Shown piece after piece: positions 17,683 through 24,312 of a DNA stretch of 64,000 nucleotides. Position numbers and translations under genes: made by a program. Under the pieces are notes generated by a model, which saw only the letters and a list, made by a program, of their open reading frames with translations, ran no database searches and was not told where the DNA came from. Source of the DNA: Myxococcales bacterium (GTDB lineage: Bacteria; Myxococcota; Myxococcia; Myxococcales; JAJYLH01). The stretch covers positions 78,497 to 142,496 of the forward strand of contig JAJYLH010000007.1 in assembly GCA_021787845.1 (NCBI GenBank), given 5' to 3'. Every line of letters starts with the position of its first letter. The stretch's first letter is position 1.

Positions 17683-18099
17683 CTACCCCTCCTTCTTCTC
17701 TTGGAGCGGTAGCGTCGCCGTTCCACGCCGCGCCCGGTAGGCGTTCCGCTTTCCAGGCACGGCCTCGATACGAGCCGTCTTCTTCCGGGCGGTCCGATTC
17801 ACCTCCGCCGCCAAGCGTCCGGGTCGAAGGTTCTCGGCGCCGAGTTCCTTGGCGATGTCCTTCACACCGAACACGCGGCCCGGCTGAGCACACAACAACT
17901 CTTCGATGCGTTGCGGGAGCGATGGGGCCGCCGTGCCTGACTTGGGATTCGGAACCGCTGCCGCTCTGCTCGCTGGCGCCGCCTCGCTTTGCGGCGGCGC
18001 TGCTGCTTGGCGCTTGCGCCCGAAGTGGCGCTCAAGCTCTTCGAGTGTCCCGCTCCATTCAAGTCGTCCGTCCGGGAACTCGGTGACTGTCAGGCCCAT
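17683..18099 (-). CDS. Transposon passenger with C-terminal winged-helix-like domain, possible regulator
   Basis: Protein of 138 residues. N-terminal motif MGLTVTEFPDGRLEWSGTLE and ELERHFGRKRQ, a proline/alanine linker, then a putative winged helix (about 75-135: LPQRIEELLCAQPGRVFGV, KDIAKELGAENLRPGRLAAE, ending in a basic beta-wing). The start has GGAGGGAG upstream, and a promoter TTGACG-17-TAAAAG is visible at 18125-18153. It is divergent from the transposase gene, with two palindromes between them, which fits a local repressor of both promoters. That role is inference. Confidence 0.68.
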   Translation of the reverse strand: MGLTVTEFPDGRLEWSGTLEELERHFGRKRQAAAPPQSEAAPASRAAAVPNPKSGTAAPSLPQRIEELLCAQPGRVFGVKDIAKELGAENLRPGRLAAEVNRTARKKTARIEAVPGKRNAYRARRGTATLPLQEKKEG

Positions 18100-18124
18100 G
18101 CGTGCTCCCTCCTTGCCGCTGGTC

Positions 18125-18153
18125 CTTTTAGCGCCCCCGCTGGCGGCCGTCAA
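18125..18153 (-). promoter_or_regulatory. Promoter of the winged-helix passenger gene
   Basis: On the minus strand TTGACG (18153-18148), 17-nt spacer, TAAAAG (18130-18125). The start codon follows 26 bp further on with a strong ribosome site. Confidence 0.55.
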
Positions 18154-18250
18154 CCGCCAGTTTCTTCTCCGCCAGAAGCGGTGTTGGCGGAATCTTGGCC
18201 AAGGTCCACAAAACGTACGGGAAAGGCCGTTTTGGTGCGTCAGCATCGCC

Positions 18251-18294
18251 AGTCTTGGCACGACGAGTGCCAAGACTCGTGGCATCATGCCACG
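18251..18294. promoter_or_regulatory. Two adjacent perfect palindromes between divergent transposon promoters
   Basis: AGTCTTGGCAC (18251-18261), 5-nt spacer, GTGCCAAGACT (18267-18277): an 11-bp perfect inverted repeat. One base later, CGTGGCA-TCA-TGCCACG (18278-18294), a 7-bp perfect inverted repeat sharing the TGGCA core. They lie between the minus promoter (18125-18153) and the plus promoter (18371-18398), as operators of a dimeric repressor would. They could instead fold as leader hairpins. Confidence 0.62.
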
Positions 18295-18370
18295 CAACGG
18301 CGACGGCACGGGCCGCCACTCACACAAACGCCTTGTTTTCCGGGGTTTTCAACTATTTTCGCCCTTCCCC

Positions 18371-18398
18371 TTGACACCCGCTAATTTCCGCTTACAAT
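18371..18398 (+). promoter_or_regulatory. Near-consensus sigma70 promoter of the transposase operon
   Basis: TTGACA (18371-18376), 16-nt spacer, TACAAT (18393-18398). The spacer is unusually AT-rich for this window. The transposase ATG follows at 18433. It is the closest match to consensus seen in the 64 kb. Confidence 0.75.
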
Positions 18399-18432
18399 AA
18401 CCGTCCAAGAGGGTGGGGGACGGAGAGCGGCG

Positions 18433-19263
18433 ATGGCGAAGGAAAAGCAGGTGGCGATCCTCCGGGCGCTGAGCGAGGGCATGGGCATCCGGGCGACGGA
18501 GCGGCTCACCGACACCTCGCGCGAGACGGTGCTCTCGTTGCTCGTGCGCGCGGGCGAGGGATGCGAACGGCTGCACGACCGCCTCATGGTCAACCTGCCG
18601 TGCCGGCTGCTTGAGCTTGACGAGATTTGGGGCTACGTCGGGAAGCACCAGCGCTTCTGCACAGAGAAGGACGATCCCGCGCGCGTGGGCGATTTCTGGA
18701 CGTGGACCGCCCTGGACCCGGAGTCGAAGCTCGTGCCGAGCTACCGCGTGGGCAAGCGCGACGGCGAGACGGCCAACGCCTTCGTCGCGGACCTCGCCGC
18801 ACGCCTAGCGGGACGGGTGCAGCTTAGCAGCGACGGTCTTGTTGCCTACGTGGACGCCATCGAGAAGGGCTTTGGCGGGACCGCCGATTACGCTCAGGTG
18901 GTTAAAGACTACGTGGCCGAACCCGCCGGCGAGGGCCGCTACAGCCCGCCGCGCGTGAGCCACGTGTTCAAGGAGGCGATCAACGGCTCCCCGAACATGC
19001 GCTTCGCCACCACGTCGCACGTCGAGCGGCTGAACCTTTCGATCCGCATGGAGAACCGGCGGCACACGCGCCTGACGCTCAGCTACTCGAAGAAGTTAGC
19101 GAACCACAAGGCCGCGACGGCGCTCTTCTTCGCGCGCTACAACCTTTGCCGCGTCCACCATTCGCTGCGCGTCACCCCGGCGATGGATGCCGGCGTTGCC
19201 GACCACGTGTGGAGCCTCGAAGAGCTGCTCGACAGCGCTCTTGCCAAGCCGGAGGCCGCATGA
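18433..19263 (+). CDS. IS1-type DDE transposase
   Basis: Catalyses cut and joining of the 17-bp ends. It has 276 residues. A helix-turn-helix-like N-terminus (ILRALSEGMGIRATERLTDT, about 10-29) is followed by an RNase-H-like core with catalytic D63 (LELDEIWGYVG), D134 (LSSDGLVAYVD) and E198 (SHVERLNLSIRMENRRHTR). The motifs VPSYRVGKRDGE, RYNLCRVHHSLRVTP and AMDAGVADHVWSLEEL are typical of proteins annotated as IS1 family in several phyla. The zinc-finger of classical InsA is absent and no frameshift is needed. Its TGA overlaps the start of the RHH gene (ATGA), so downstream genes are translationally coupled to it. Confidence 0.93.
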   Translation: MAKEKQVAILRALSEGMGIRATERLTDTSRETVLSLLVRAGEGCERLHDRLMVNLPCRLLELDEIWGYVGKHQRFCTEKDDPARVGDFWTWTALDPESKLVPSYRVGKRDGETANAFVADLAARLAGRVQLSSDGLVAYVDAIEKGFGGTADYAQVVKDYVAEPAGEGRYSPPRVSHVFKEAINGSPNMRFATTSHVERLNLSIRMENRRHTRLTLSYSKKLANHKAATALFFARYNLCRVHHSLRVTPAMDAGVADHVWSLEELLDSALAKPEAA

Positions 19264-19490
19264 GCGCGACGGCGGACAAGCGCGGACCGGGAAGGCCACC
19301 GCTCGGCGAAGGCAAAGCGAAAGCGGTGGTGCTCTCCCTGCGGTTCACCGAGGGCGAGGTCCGGGCGATGGACCGCGCGGCGCGTGCGGCGGGGAAGGCG
19401 CGCTCCACGTGGGCGCGGGAAGCCGTGGTGCGCGCGGCCCGCGCCACCGCGTCCGACCCCCATGCTACAACGTCGGACCAGGAGGCGTGA
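19260..19490 (+). CDS. Ribbon-helix-helix-like small protein, passenger
   Basis: A 76-residue protein with a basic, Gly/Pro N-terminus (ADKRGPGRPPLGEGKAK), resembling an AT-hook, then AVVLSLRFTEGEVRAMDRAA and GKARSTWAREAVVRAA, a strand-helix-helix layout of the CopG/Arc type. It could regulate the operon, like a controller protein of restriction systems, or act as an accessory DNA binder. The ATG overlaps the transposase stop by four bases and GGAGG for the next gene lies at its end. No toxin partner is adjacent. Confidence 0.72.
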   Translation: MSATADKRGPGRPPLGEGKAKAVVLSLRFTEGEVRAMDRAARAAGKARSTWAREAVVRAARATASDPHATTSDQEA

Positions 19491-19492
19491 GC

Positions 19493-19966
19493 ATGGCGGG
19501 AGCGCTGCCGCAAACCGAGACGCGGCGTCGCGATCCGCTATCGCCAGCGGCGCGAAGCGAGCGGATGAGCCGCGTGCGCGCGGTGGACACGGGGCCAGAG
19601 TGGACCGTTCGACGGCTCCTTCATCGGCTCGGCTTCCGATACGCGATTCACGTTGCGGACCTTCCGGGGCGCCCGGACATCGTGTTTCGCTCACGGCGCA
19701 AGGCGGTTTTCGTTCACGGCTGTTTCTGGCATCGCCACGCGGCGAAGTCGTGCAAGCTCGCGCGGTTGCCCAAGTCGCGGCTCGACTTCTGGTTGCCGAA
19801 ACTGGAACGGAACCACGAGCGCGACCGCGAGGCGTTGGCGGCCCTTCGAGAACTCGGGTGGAGCGCGCTCGTGGTGTGGGAGTGCGAGCTACGGGACAGC
19901 GGCGGTCGCGCGCGCGACCTCACCCGCGTCGAGCGCCGCCTTTGCCGCTTTCTGGAGAACCCATGA
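19493..19966 (+). CDS. vsr: Very short patch repair endonuclease (Vsr)
   Basis: Nicks DNA at T:G mismatches arising by deamination of 5-methylcytosine, protecting methylated sites from C-to-T mutation. Of 157 residues, the diagnostic parts are RMSRVRAVDTGPEW, RLLHRLGFRY, LPGRPDIVF with catalytic D62, FVHGCFWHRH (73-82, with metal and active-site histidines), and VVWECELRD. All key residues are present. The ATG at 19493 has GGAGG seven bases upstream. Its stop overlaps the methyltransferase start (ATGA), the usual vsr-dcm linkage in restriction-modification loci. Confidence 0.95.
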   Translation: MAGALPQTETRRRDPLSPAARSERMSRVRAVDTGPEWTVRRLLHRLGFRYAIHVADLPGRPDIVFRSRRKAVFVHGCFWHRHAAKSCKLARLPKSRLDFWLPKLERNHERDREALAALRELGWSALVVWECELRDSGGRARDLTRVERRLCRFLENP

Positions 19967-21213
19967 TGAGGGCCATCGAGCTTTTCGCCGGCGCGGGCGG
20001 ACTTGGGATGGGCGTCTCGGCCGTCGGCTTTGAGCACGCCGCCGTCGTCGAGTGGAACCGCGACGCCTGCGCGACGCTCCGCGAGAACCAGGCGCGCAAG
20101 GTGCGGCCGGTCTTCAAGTGGCCGGACATCTACGAGGGCGACGTGCGTGCCTTCGACTTCTCGAAGCTCGGCACGATCGATCTCGTGGCCGGCGGCCCGC
20201 CATGCCAGCCGTTCTCGCTTGGCGGCAAGCATCAGGCGCACCGCGACCGGCGAGACATGTGGCCGCAAGCCGTGCGCGCTGTCCGCGAGTTACGGCCGCG
20301 GGCGTTCCTCTTCGAGAACGTGCGTGGCCTCACTCGGCAGACGTTCGCCGAATACTTCGAGCACATCCGCCTTCAACTCGCGTTCCCGGAATTCGAGCGC
20401 CGCGCGTTCGAGGAGTGGCCGGAACACCGCGAGCGTCTCTTGCGCCACGCCGCTGAGAAGCCGCGCGACGGCCTTCGGTACGACGTTTTCTTCAAGGTGC
20501 TGAACGCCTCCGACTTCGGCGTACCGCAGCGTCGGGAGCGCGTTTTCGTGGTCGGCTTCCGAAGCGACCTTGGCATCCGGTGGGCCTTCCCGACGCCCAC
20601 CCATTCGCATGAAGCGCTGCTCTGGACCCAGCGCCACGATGGCGAATACTGGGATCGGCACGGTGTTTCCCGGCGCGCGCGAAAGGCGCTCATCAACTGG
20701 ACGGAACCGCTCTTGCCCCCATCTTCGGCGTGCAGCCCGTGGCGCACCGTCCGCGACGCGCTTTCGGGCTTGCCCGAACCAAAGGACAGAGACGCCCCCG
20801 GCGTCCTTAACCATCGGCTACAACCCGGCGCGAAGCCATACACTGGGCACACCGGCAGCGCTCTTGATGAGCCGGCCAAGACATTGAAGGCGGGCGTGCA
20901 TGGCGTGCCGGGCGGCGAGAACATGCTCGCTTATCCCGACGGGCGCGTCCGGTATTTCAGCGTGCGCGAGAGCGCTCGGCTCCAGACGTTCCCGGACGAT
21001 TACGCCTTTCGGGGAGCGTGGGGCGAAGCCATGCGCCAGATCGGGAACGCGGTTCCCGTACGCCTCGCTAGAACGGTGGCGATGGCCGTGAAGAAAGCGA
21101 TCACTTCGGCGGATACTTCGCATCCCACGCACTCACACGAACTCCGGGTCGGCCCGACCCCGGCACGTGGCCCCCAAAACCGCTCTTGTTCCACTCCGGC
21201 TTGTAGTGGTTGA
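19963..21213 (+). CDS. DNA (cytosine-5-)-methyltransferase
   Basis: Transfers a methyl group from SAM to carbon 5 of cytosine in a specific sequence. In 416 residues the conserved motifs appear in order: I (ELFAGAGGLGMG, 6-17), IV (GGPPCQPFS with nucleophile C81), VI (ENV, 119-121), VIII (QRRERVFVVG, 189-198), a target-recognition region (about 230-300), IX-X (RESARLQTFPDDY, then IGNAVPVRLARTVA). An ATGATG gives two possible starts, the first overlapping the vsr stop. The last 37 codons overlap the convergent nuclease gene. An Eco29kI-like partner suggests CCGCGG as target; that is a hypothesis only. Confidence 0.96.
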   Translation: MMRAIELFAGAGGLGMGVSAVGFEHAAVVEWNRDACATLRENQARKVRPVFKWPDIYEGDVRAFDFSKLGTIDLVAGGPPCQPFSLGGKHQAHRDRRDMWPQAVRAVRELRPRAFLFENVRGLTRQTFAEYFEHIRLQLAFPEFERRAFEEWPEHRERLLRHAAEKPRDGLRYDVFFKVLNASDFGVPQRRERVFVVGFRSDLGIRWAFPTPTHSHEALLWTQRHDGEYWDRHGVSRRARKALINWTEPLLPPSSACSPWRTVRDALSGLPEPKDRDAPGVLNHRLQPGAKPYTGHTGSALDEPAKTLKAGVHGVPGGENMLAYPDGRVRYFSVRESARLQTFPDDYAFRGAWGEAMRQIGNAVPVRLARTVAMAVKKAITSADTSHPTHSHELRVGPTPARGPQNRSCSTPACSG

Positions 21214-21544
21214 TCAGGGCGCTCTCTGCCGATGCGGCGACCCACTCTTCGCCGTCGGTGTCGATGACGAGGTAGCGACACCACATCTCGGAAACGTCGA
21301 TGTTCCGTCGGCCGCCTATTTTCCTCGCGTGCTCGCTCAGGCGTCTGGCCAGGGTGATTTTCGTAGCTTTTCCGACGTACACCGGCTTTTTCGCTGTGTT
21401 CTCAATATAGAGCGCGTAGACGCCGAGCAATTCCGGGGCCTCGTGGCTCAAGAGCGGGTGCATCGGCGAGCGTTCGAACTGGTCAAGCGCCTGCTCTCGG
21501 TAGGCGAGCGCGATGTTGAACGTGAATCGGTGCCGGTCGCACAT
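21101..21544 (-). CDS. GIY-YIG restriction endonuclease, Eco29kI-like
   Basis: Probable restriction partner of the methyltransferase. The 147-residue protein shows FTFNIALAYREQALDQF, the GIY-like strand LLGVYALYI and YIG-like VYVGKA, then RRLSEHARK with the catalytic arginine region, CRYLVID, a glutamate in AASAESALINHY, and the tail FGGHVPGSGRPG with SAWDAKYP. This order and tail match my memory of the Eco29kI family. A GTG at 21592 would add 16 residues. It lies on the opposite strand, overlapping the methylase 3' end by 113 bp and ending at the transposon's right side. Confidence 0.85.
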   Translation of the reverse strand: MCDRHRFTFNIALAYREQALDQFERSPMHPLLSHEAPELLGVYALYIENTAKKPVYVGKATKITLARRLSEHARKIGGRRNIDVSEMWCRYLVIDTDGEEWVAASAESALINHYKPEWNKSGFGGHVPGSGRPGVRVSAWDAKYPPK

Positions 21545-21639
21545 GGGCGCAGCATCGCCCGCGTCCGCTGCCGAGCACAATTTTTCGACCACTCGGCGGG
21601 TCGGCCGGTAGCGCTAACTCGCCTGCCAGCCCGCTACTT

Positions 21640-21656
21640 CAAAACCGACCAACACC
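21640..21656. repeat. Right terminal inverted repeat of the transposon
   Basis: CAAAACCGACCAACACC, the exact complement of the left end at 16517-16533. Confidence 0.94.
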
Positions 21657-21664
21657 ACCCGGAC
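21657..21664. repeat. Right target-site duplication of the transposon (ACCCGGAC)
   Basis: Identical to 16509-16516 and directly adjacent to the right end. Removing the element and one copy rejoins a plain ybaK-hsp70 intergenic sequence. Confidence 0.92.
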
Positions 21665-21679
21665 GGGGTCGACCGAACG

Positions 21680-22159
21680 CTAATCCGGCTTGTCGCGGGC
21701 GATGGCGCCGACCGTGGCGCCGGTCGCGCGCAGGTAGTCGGCCGGCGCGAGGACGAGTTGGGTCCCGCGAACGCCAGCGCTGAGCGCGACGCGGTCGAAC
21801 AGCTCCATCGTCTCGTCGGCGAAGACCGGGTACCTCTTCTTCGCCGCGAGCGCGGTGACGCCGCCCCGGACGTAGCCCGTCAAGGGCTGCACCTCCTTGA
21901 GCGCGACCATCTCGACCTTCCGGTCGCCAGCGAGCTTGGCAAGAGCCCTCAAGTCCAGCTCGGTGCCCGCCGGCACCACCGCGAACAGGACTCCCCGTCT
22001 CTCGCCGAGGCAGACCAGCGTCTTGAACACCTGCTCCGGCGGCAGCCCGACCTTGCGCGCGACCGACTCGGCCGACAGATCGCTCTCGTCGACCGCGTAG
22101 TCGCGCAGCTCGTAGCCGATGCCGAGCGAGTCGAGGAGGCGCGCGGCGTTCGTCTTCAT
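21680..22159 (-). CDS. ybaK: Cys-tRNA(Pro)/Cys-tRNA(Cys) deacylase, YbaK family
   Basis: Hydrolyses mischarged Cys-tRNA(Pro), a trans-editing step in translation. The 159-residue protein has MKTNAARLLDSLGIGYELRD, LPPEQVFKTLV with the conserved lysine, FAVVPAGTELDLRALAKLAG, LTGYVRGGVTALAAKKRYPV with the YVRGG motif of the active site, and FDRVALSAG. Length is normal. The ATG at 22159 has AGGGA upstream. It is divergent from grxC with a 45-bp gap and reads toward hsp70 across the transposon insertion point. Confidence 0.94.
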   Translation of the reverse strand: MKTNAARLLDSLGIGYELRDYAVDESDLSAESVARKVGLPPEQVFKTLVCLGERRGVLFAVVPAGTELDLRALAKLAGDRKVEMVALKEVQPLTGYVRGGVTALAAKKRYPVFADETMELFDRVALSAGVRGTQLVLAPADYLRATGATVGAIARDKPD

Positions 22160-22204
22160 GGGCTTTCCCTGCACCGAAACGGGAGCGATGGCATCCTTGT
22201 CGGC

Positions 22205-22468
22205 ATGAGCGCGCCGGTGACGATCTACACGAAAGCGACCTGCCCGTACTGCCTCAACGCCAAGAAGCTGTTCGACCGGCTGGGCGTCCGCTACGACGAG
22301 ATCCCGGTCGACGGCAACCCCGCGCTGCGCGAAGAGATTCGGGAGCGCTACCGCTGGCCGACCGTGCCCGTGATCGTGATCGGCGACCGGATGGTCGGCG
22401 GCTTCGACGACGTCTCCCAGCTCGAGCGCACCGGCGAGCTCGCGAAGCTGCTCGCGGCTGAGACCTGA
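22205..22468 (+). CDS. grxC: Glutaredoxin 3-type protein
   Basis: Small glutathione-dependent thiol-disulfide oxidoreductase of 87 residues. The dithiol active site CPYC is at 13-16 (YTKATCPYCLNAKKLFDRLG). The cis-proline and glutathione-binding residues appear in TVPVIVIGDRMVGGFDDVSQ. Start ATG at 22205; no clear ribosome site, and a CATCCT box ends seven bases before it, so the mRNA could be leaderless. A hairpin formed by AGCGCTC and GAGCGCT follows the stop. Confidence 0.95.
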   Translation: MSAPVTIYTKATCPYCLNAKKLFDRLGVRYDEIPVDGNPALREEIRERYRWPTVPVIVIGDRMVGGFDDVSQLERTGELAKLLAAET

Positions 22469-22494
22469 AGCGCTCTCAGCCGGCAGGAGCGCTC
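22469..22494 (+). terminator. Hairpin downstream of grxC
   Basis: AGCGCTC (22469-22475) pairs with GAGCGCT (22487-22493) around an 11-nt loop. No strong T-run. It lies between convergent grxC and the purine phosphorylase gene, so it could serve both. Confidence 0.4.
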
Positions 22495-22536
22495 TGGCCT
22501 ACCGCGTCGGGCCCGCGTCCGCCGGGCGGGACCGGC

Positions 22537-23397
22537 CTAGCCCGCCAGCACCGCCACCGCCTTCGGCAGGAAGGCGGTGATCAGCGCGATGAACGCCTCG
22601 CGGACCCGGTCGGCGGTCTCGGTCACCTCCTGGTGCGACAGCGGTTGGTCGAGGATGCCCGCCGCCATGTTGGTCAGGCAGGAGATCCCCGCGACGGGAA
22701 CGCCCATCTGCGCCGCCGCGATCGCCTCGGGCACGGTCGACATCCCCACCGCGTCGGCGCCGACCGCGCGCACCATCCGGATTTCCGCCGGCGTCTCGTA
22801 GCTCGGGCCGAGCATGCAGGCGTAAACCCCCGCCCGCAGCCGCAGCCCGAGAGCGCTCGCGGCCTCGTCCAGCACTGCCGCCAGGCGCGGGTCGTACAGC
22901 CGCGACAGGTCCGGGAAGCGCGGCCCCAGGTCCGCGTCGTCCGGCCCCACCAGGGGGTTCTGGCCCGAGAAGTTCAGGTGGTCCGTCATCCGCATCAGGT
23001 CGCCGGGAGCCCAGCCGGGGTTCGCACAGCCGGCCGCGTTCGTCAGCACCAGCGCCCGGATGCCGAGCCGCCCCAGGACCCGGACCGGAAACGCCACCTC
23101 GGCCGCGGTGTAGCCCTCGTAGACGTGGACGCGCCCCTGGAGCACCACCACCGAGACGCCGTTCACCCTCCCCGCGACCACCCGGCCCGCGTGCCCCACC
23201 ACCTGCGAGACGGGGAAGTGCGGCACCTCGGCGTAGGGCCGAGCGACCGCGCCTTCCAGCCGCTCGGCGAAGGCTCCGAGACCGCTGCCGAGGACCACAC
23301 CCACTTCGGGGGGGCGCGGCAAGAGCGGTCGCAGCGCCGCCGCCGCCTCGTCGATCCACGGGAGCCAGCGGAAGTCTCGGAGAGCGGCAGCGGTCAC
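22537..23397 (-). CDS. Purine nucleoside phosphorylase, class I trimeric type
   Basis: Phosphorolysis of purine nucleosides to base and (deoxy)ribose 1-phosphate for salvage. The 286 residues contain GVVLGSGLGAF (phosphate loop), PHFPVSQVVGHAGR, LQGRVHVYEGY, LTNAAGCANPGWAPGDLM, DHLNFSGQNPL, LGPSYETPAEIR and VGMSTVPEAIAA, all expected of the inosine/guanosine-specific family. The start is GTG at 23397 with AGGAGA six bases upstream; an open frame continuing further upstream overlaps tatC and is not coding. It is the last gene of the tatB-tatC strand. Confidence 0.95.
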   Translation of the reverse strand: MTAAALRDFRWLPWIDEAAAALRPLLPRPPEVGVVLGSGLGAFAERLEGAVARPYAEVPHFPVSQVVGHAGRVVAGRVNGVSVVVLQGRVHVYEGYTAAEVAFPVRVLGRLGIRALVLTNAAGCANPGWAPGDLMRMTDHLNFSGQNPLVGPDDADLGPRFPDLSRLYDPRLAAVLDEAASALGLRLRAGVYACMLGPSYETPAEIRMVRAVGADAVGMSTVPEAIAAAQMGVPVAGISCLTNMAAGILDQPLSHQEVTETADRVREAFIALITAFLPKAVAVLAG

Positions 23398-23420
23398 GGT
23401 CTTCTCCTGGCGCTTTCTCG

Positions 23421-24308
23421 TCACGCCGCGGCGGCTTTGGTCTTCGCGCCCTTGCGCCGTTCCACCACCTTCGTCGCGAGGATGCCGATTTCGTAGCAGA
23501 GCACCAGCGGCGCCGCCATCAAGCCCTGGGTGACCGGGTCCATGCTCGGCGCGAGGAACACGGCGACGACGAGGTTCACGATGATCGCGTGGCGCCGGTA
23601 CTTCCTCAGGAACTGGGAGGTGATGAGGCCGATCTGCGCCAAGAGCGCCAGCACCACCGGCACCTCGAACACCAGCCCGAACGAGAGCACCAGCGACAAG
23701 ACGAGGTCCAGCTCCTTGTCGATGGAGAAGACCTGGAACAGGTGCTTGCTGTGCCAGTCCACGATCAGGTACTGCATGATGTAGGGCATCGCGACGATGC
23801 GCGCGAAGAGCCCGCCGGTGAGGAACGCGAGCGACCCGCCGACGACGAAGGGGGCCGCCAGCGCTTTCTCCTTGCGGTAGAGCCCGGGCGCGATGAACGC
23901 CCACAGCTCGTAGAGGATGACCGGCGCCGCGATGAAGAGCCCGGCGTAGAACGACACCCGGAGGATGGTGACGAAGTACTCCATGCTCTCGTGCACCGCG
24001 AGCTGCGGCGGGTGCGACGCGGCGTGGGGATGGAGGCGCTGGAGCTCCGCCAGCGCCTGGAGCACCGGCGCCATCAGCCACCACAGAATCTTCTCCGCGA
24101 AGTTGTAGGCGAGGCCGACGCCGACCAGGAGCGCTATCGCTGAGTACTTGAGCCGCTTGCGCAGGTCGTTCAGGTGGTCGACGAGCGACATGCGCACGTC
24201 GTCTTCCGGGCCGGTCGGCGTCTCGGGGCCGGTCGGCCCGGGCGCGGGCGCGGCCGCGGGCTCGGGCGGCGCAAGCTGCGGCTTCTCTTCCGGCGCGTTG
24301 GAGCTCAC
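23421..24308 (-). CDS. tatC: Twin-arginine translocase subunit TatC
   Basis: Receptor component that binds twin-arginine signal peptides of folded proteins; inner membrane. About 295 residues. A Pro/Ala/Glu-rich cytosolic N-terminus of some 40 residues precedes MSLVDHLNDLRKRLKYSAIA, then six membrane segments, with the conserved ELWAFIAPGLYRKEK loop, FEVPVVLALLAQIG and FLAPSMDPVTQ. The GTG at 24308 starts four bases after the tatB stop; a GTG at 24335 would overlap tatB. The C-terminus is Lys/Arg rich. Confidence 0.95.
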   Translation of the reverse strand: MSSNAPEEKPQLAPPEPAAAPAPGPTGPETPTGPEDDVRMSLVDHLNDLRKRLKYSAIALLVGVGLAYNFAEKILWWLMAPVLQALAELQRLHPHAASHPPQLAVHESMEYFVTILRVSFYAGLFIAAPVILYELWAFIAPGLYRKEKALAAPFVVGGSLAFLTGGLFARIVAMPYIMQYLIVDWHSKHLFQVFSIDKELDLVLSLVLSFGLVFEVPVVLALLAQIGLITSQFLRKYRRHAIIVNLVVAVFLAPSMDPVTQGLMAAPLVLCYEIGILATKVVERRKGAKTKAAAA

Positions 24309-24312
24309 GGCC

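Larger units (their letters stand above)
16517..21656. mobile_element. 5,140-bp IS1-type transposon carrying a Vsr / C5-methylase / GIY-YIG restriction-modification set
   Basis: Ends are perfect 17-bp inverted repeats (GGTGTTGGTCGGTTTTG at 16517-16533, its complement at 21640-21656) flanked by a perfect 8-bp direct repeat. Inside are a DDE transposase of the type annotated as IS1 family (18433-19263), four genes to its left, and RHH, Vsr, C5-methyltransferase and GIY-YIG nuclease genes to its right. There is one transposase and no second IS copy, so it is a single transposon with passengers, not a composite. It lies between ybaK and hsp70 without breaking a reading frame. Intact ends and frames suggest recent arrival. 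Confidence 0.93.

Noticed and set aside
19260..19490. RHH protein as antitoxin of a toxin-antitoxin pair
   Set aside because: The next gene is Vsr, not a small toxin, and the upstream gene is the transposase.
16517..21656. Composite transposon or prophage
   Set aside because: Only one transposase and one pair of ends are present, and there are no integrase, phage structural or tRNA attachment features.
23398..24084. N-terminal extension of the purine phosphorylase to 24084
   Set aside because: The extra frame overlaps tatC antisense-free but out of frame and is Arg/Ala-rich; a GTG with a good ribosome site at 23397 begins the conserved protein.
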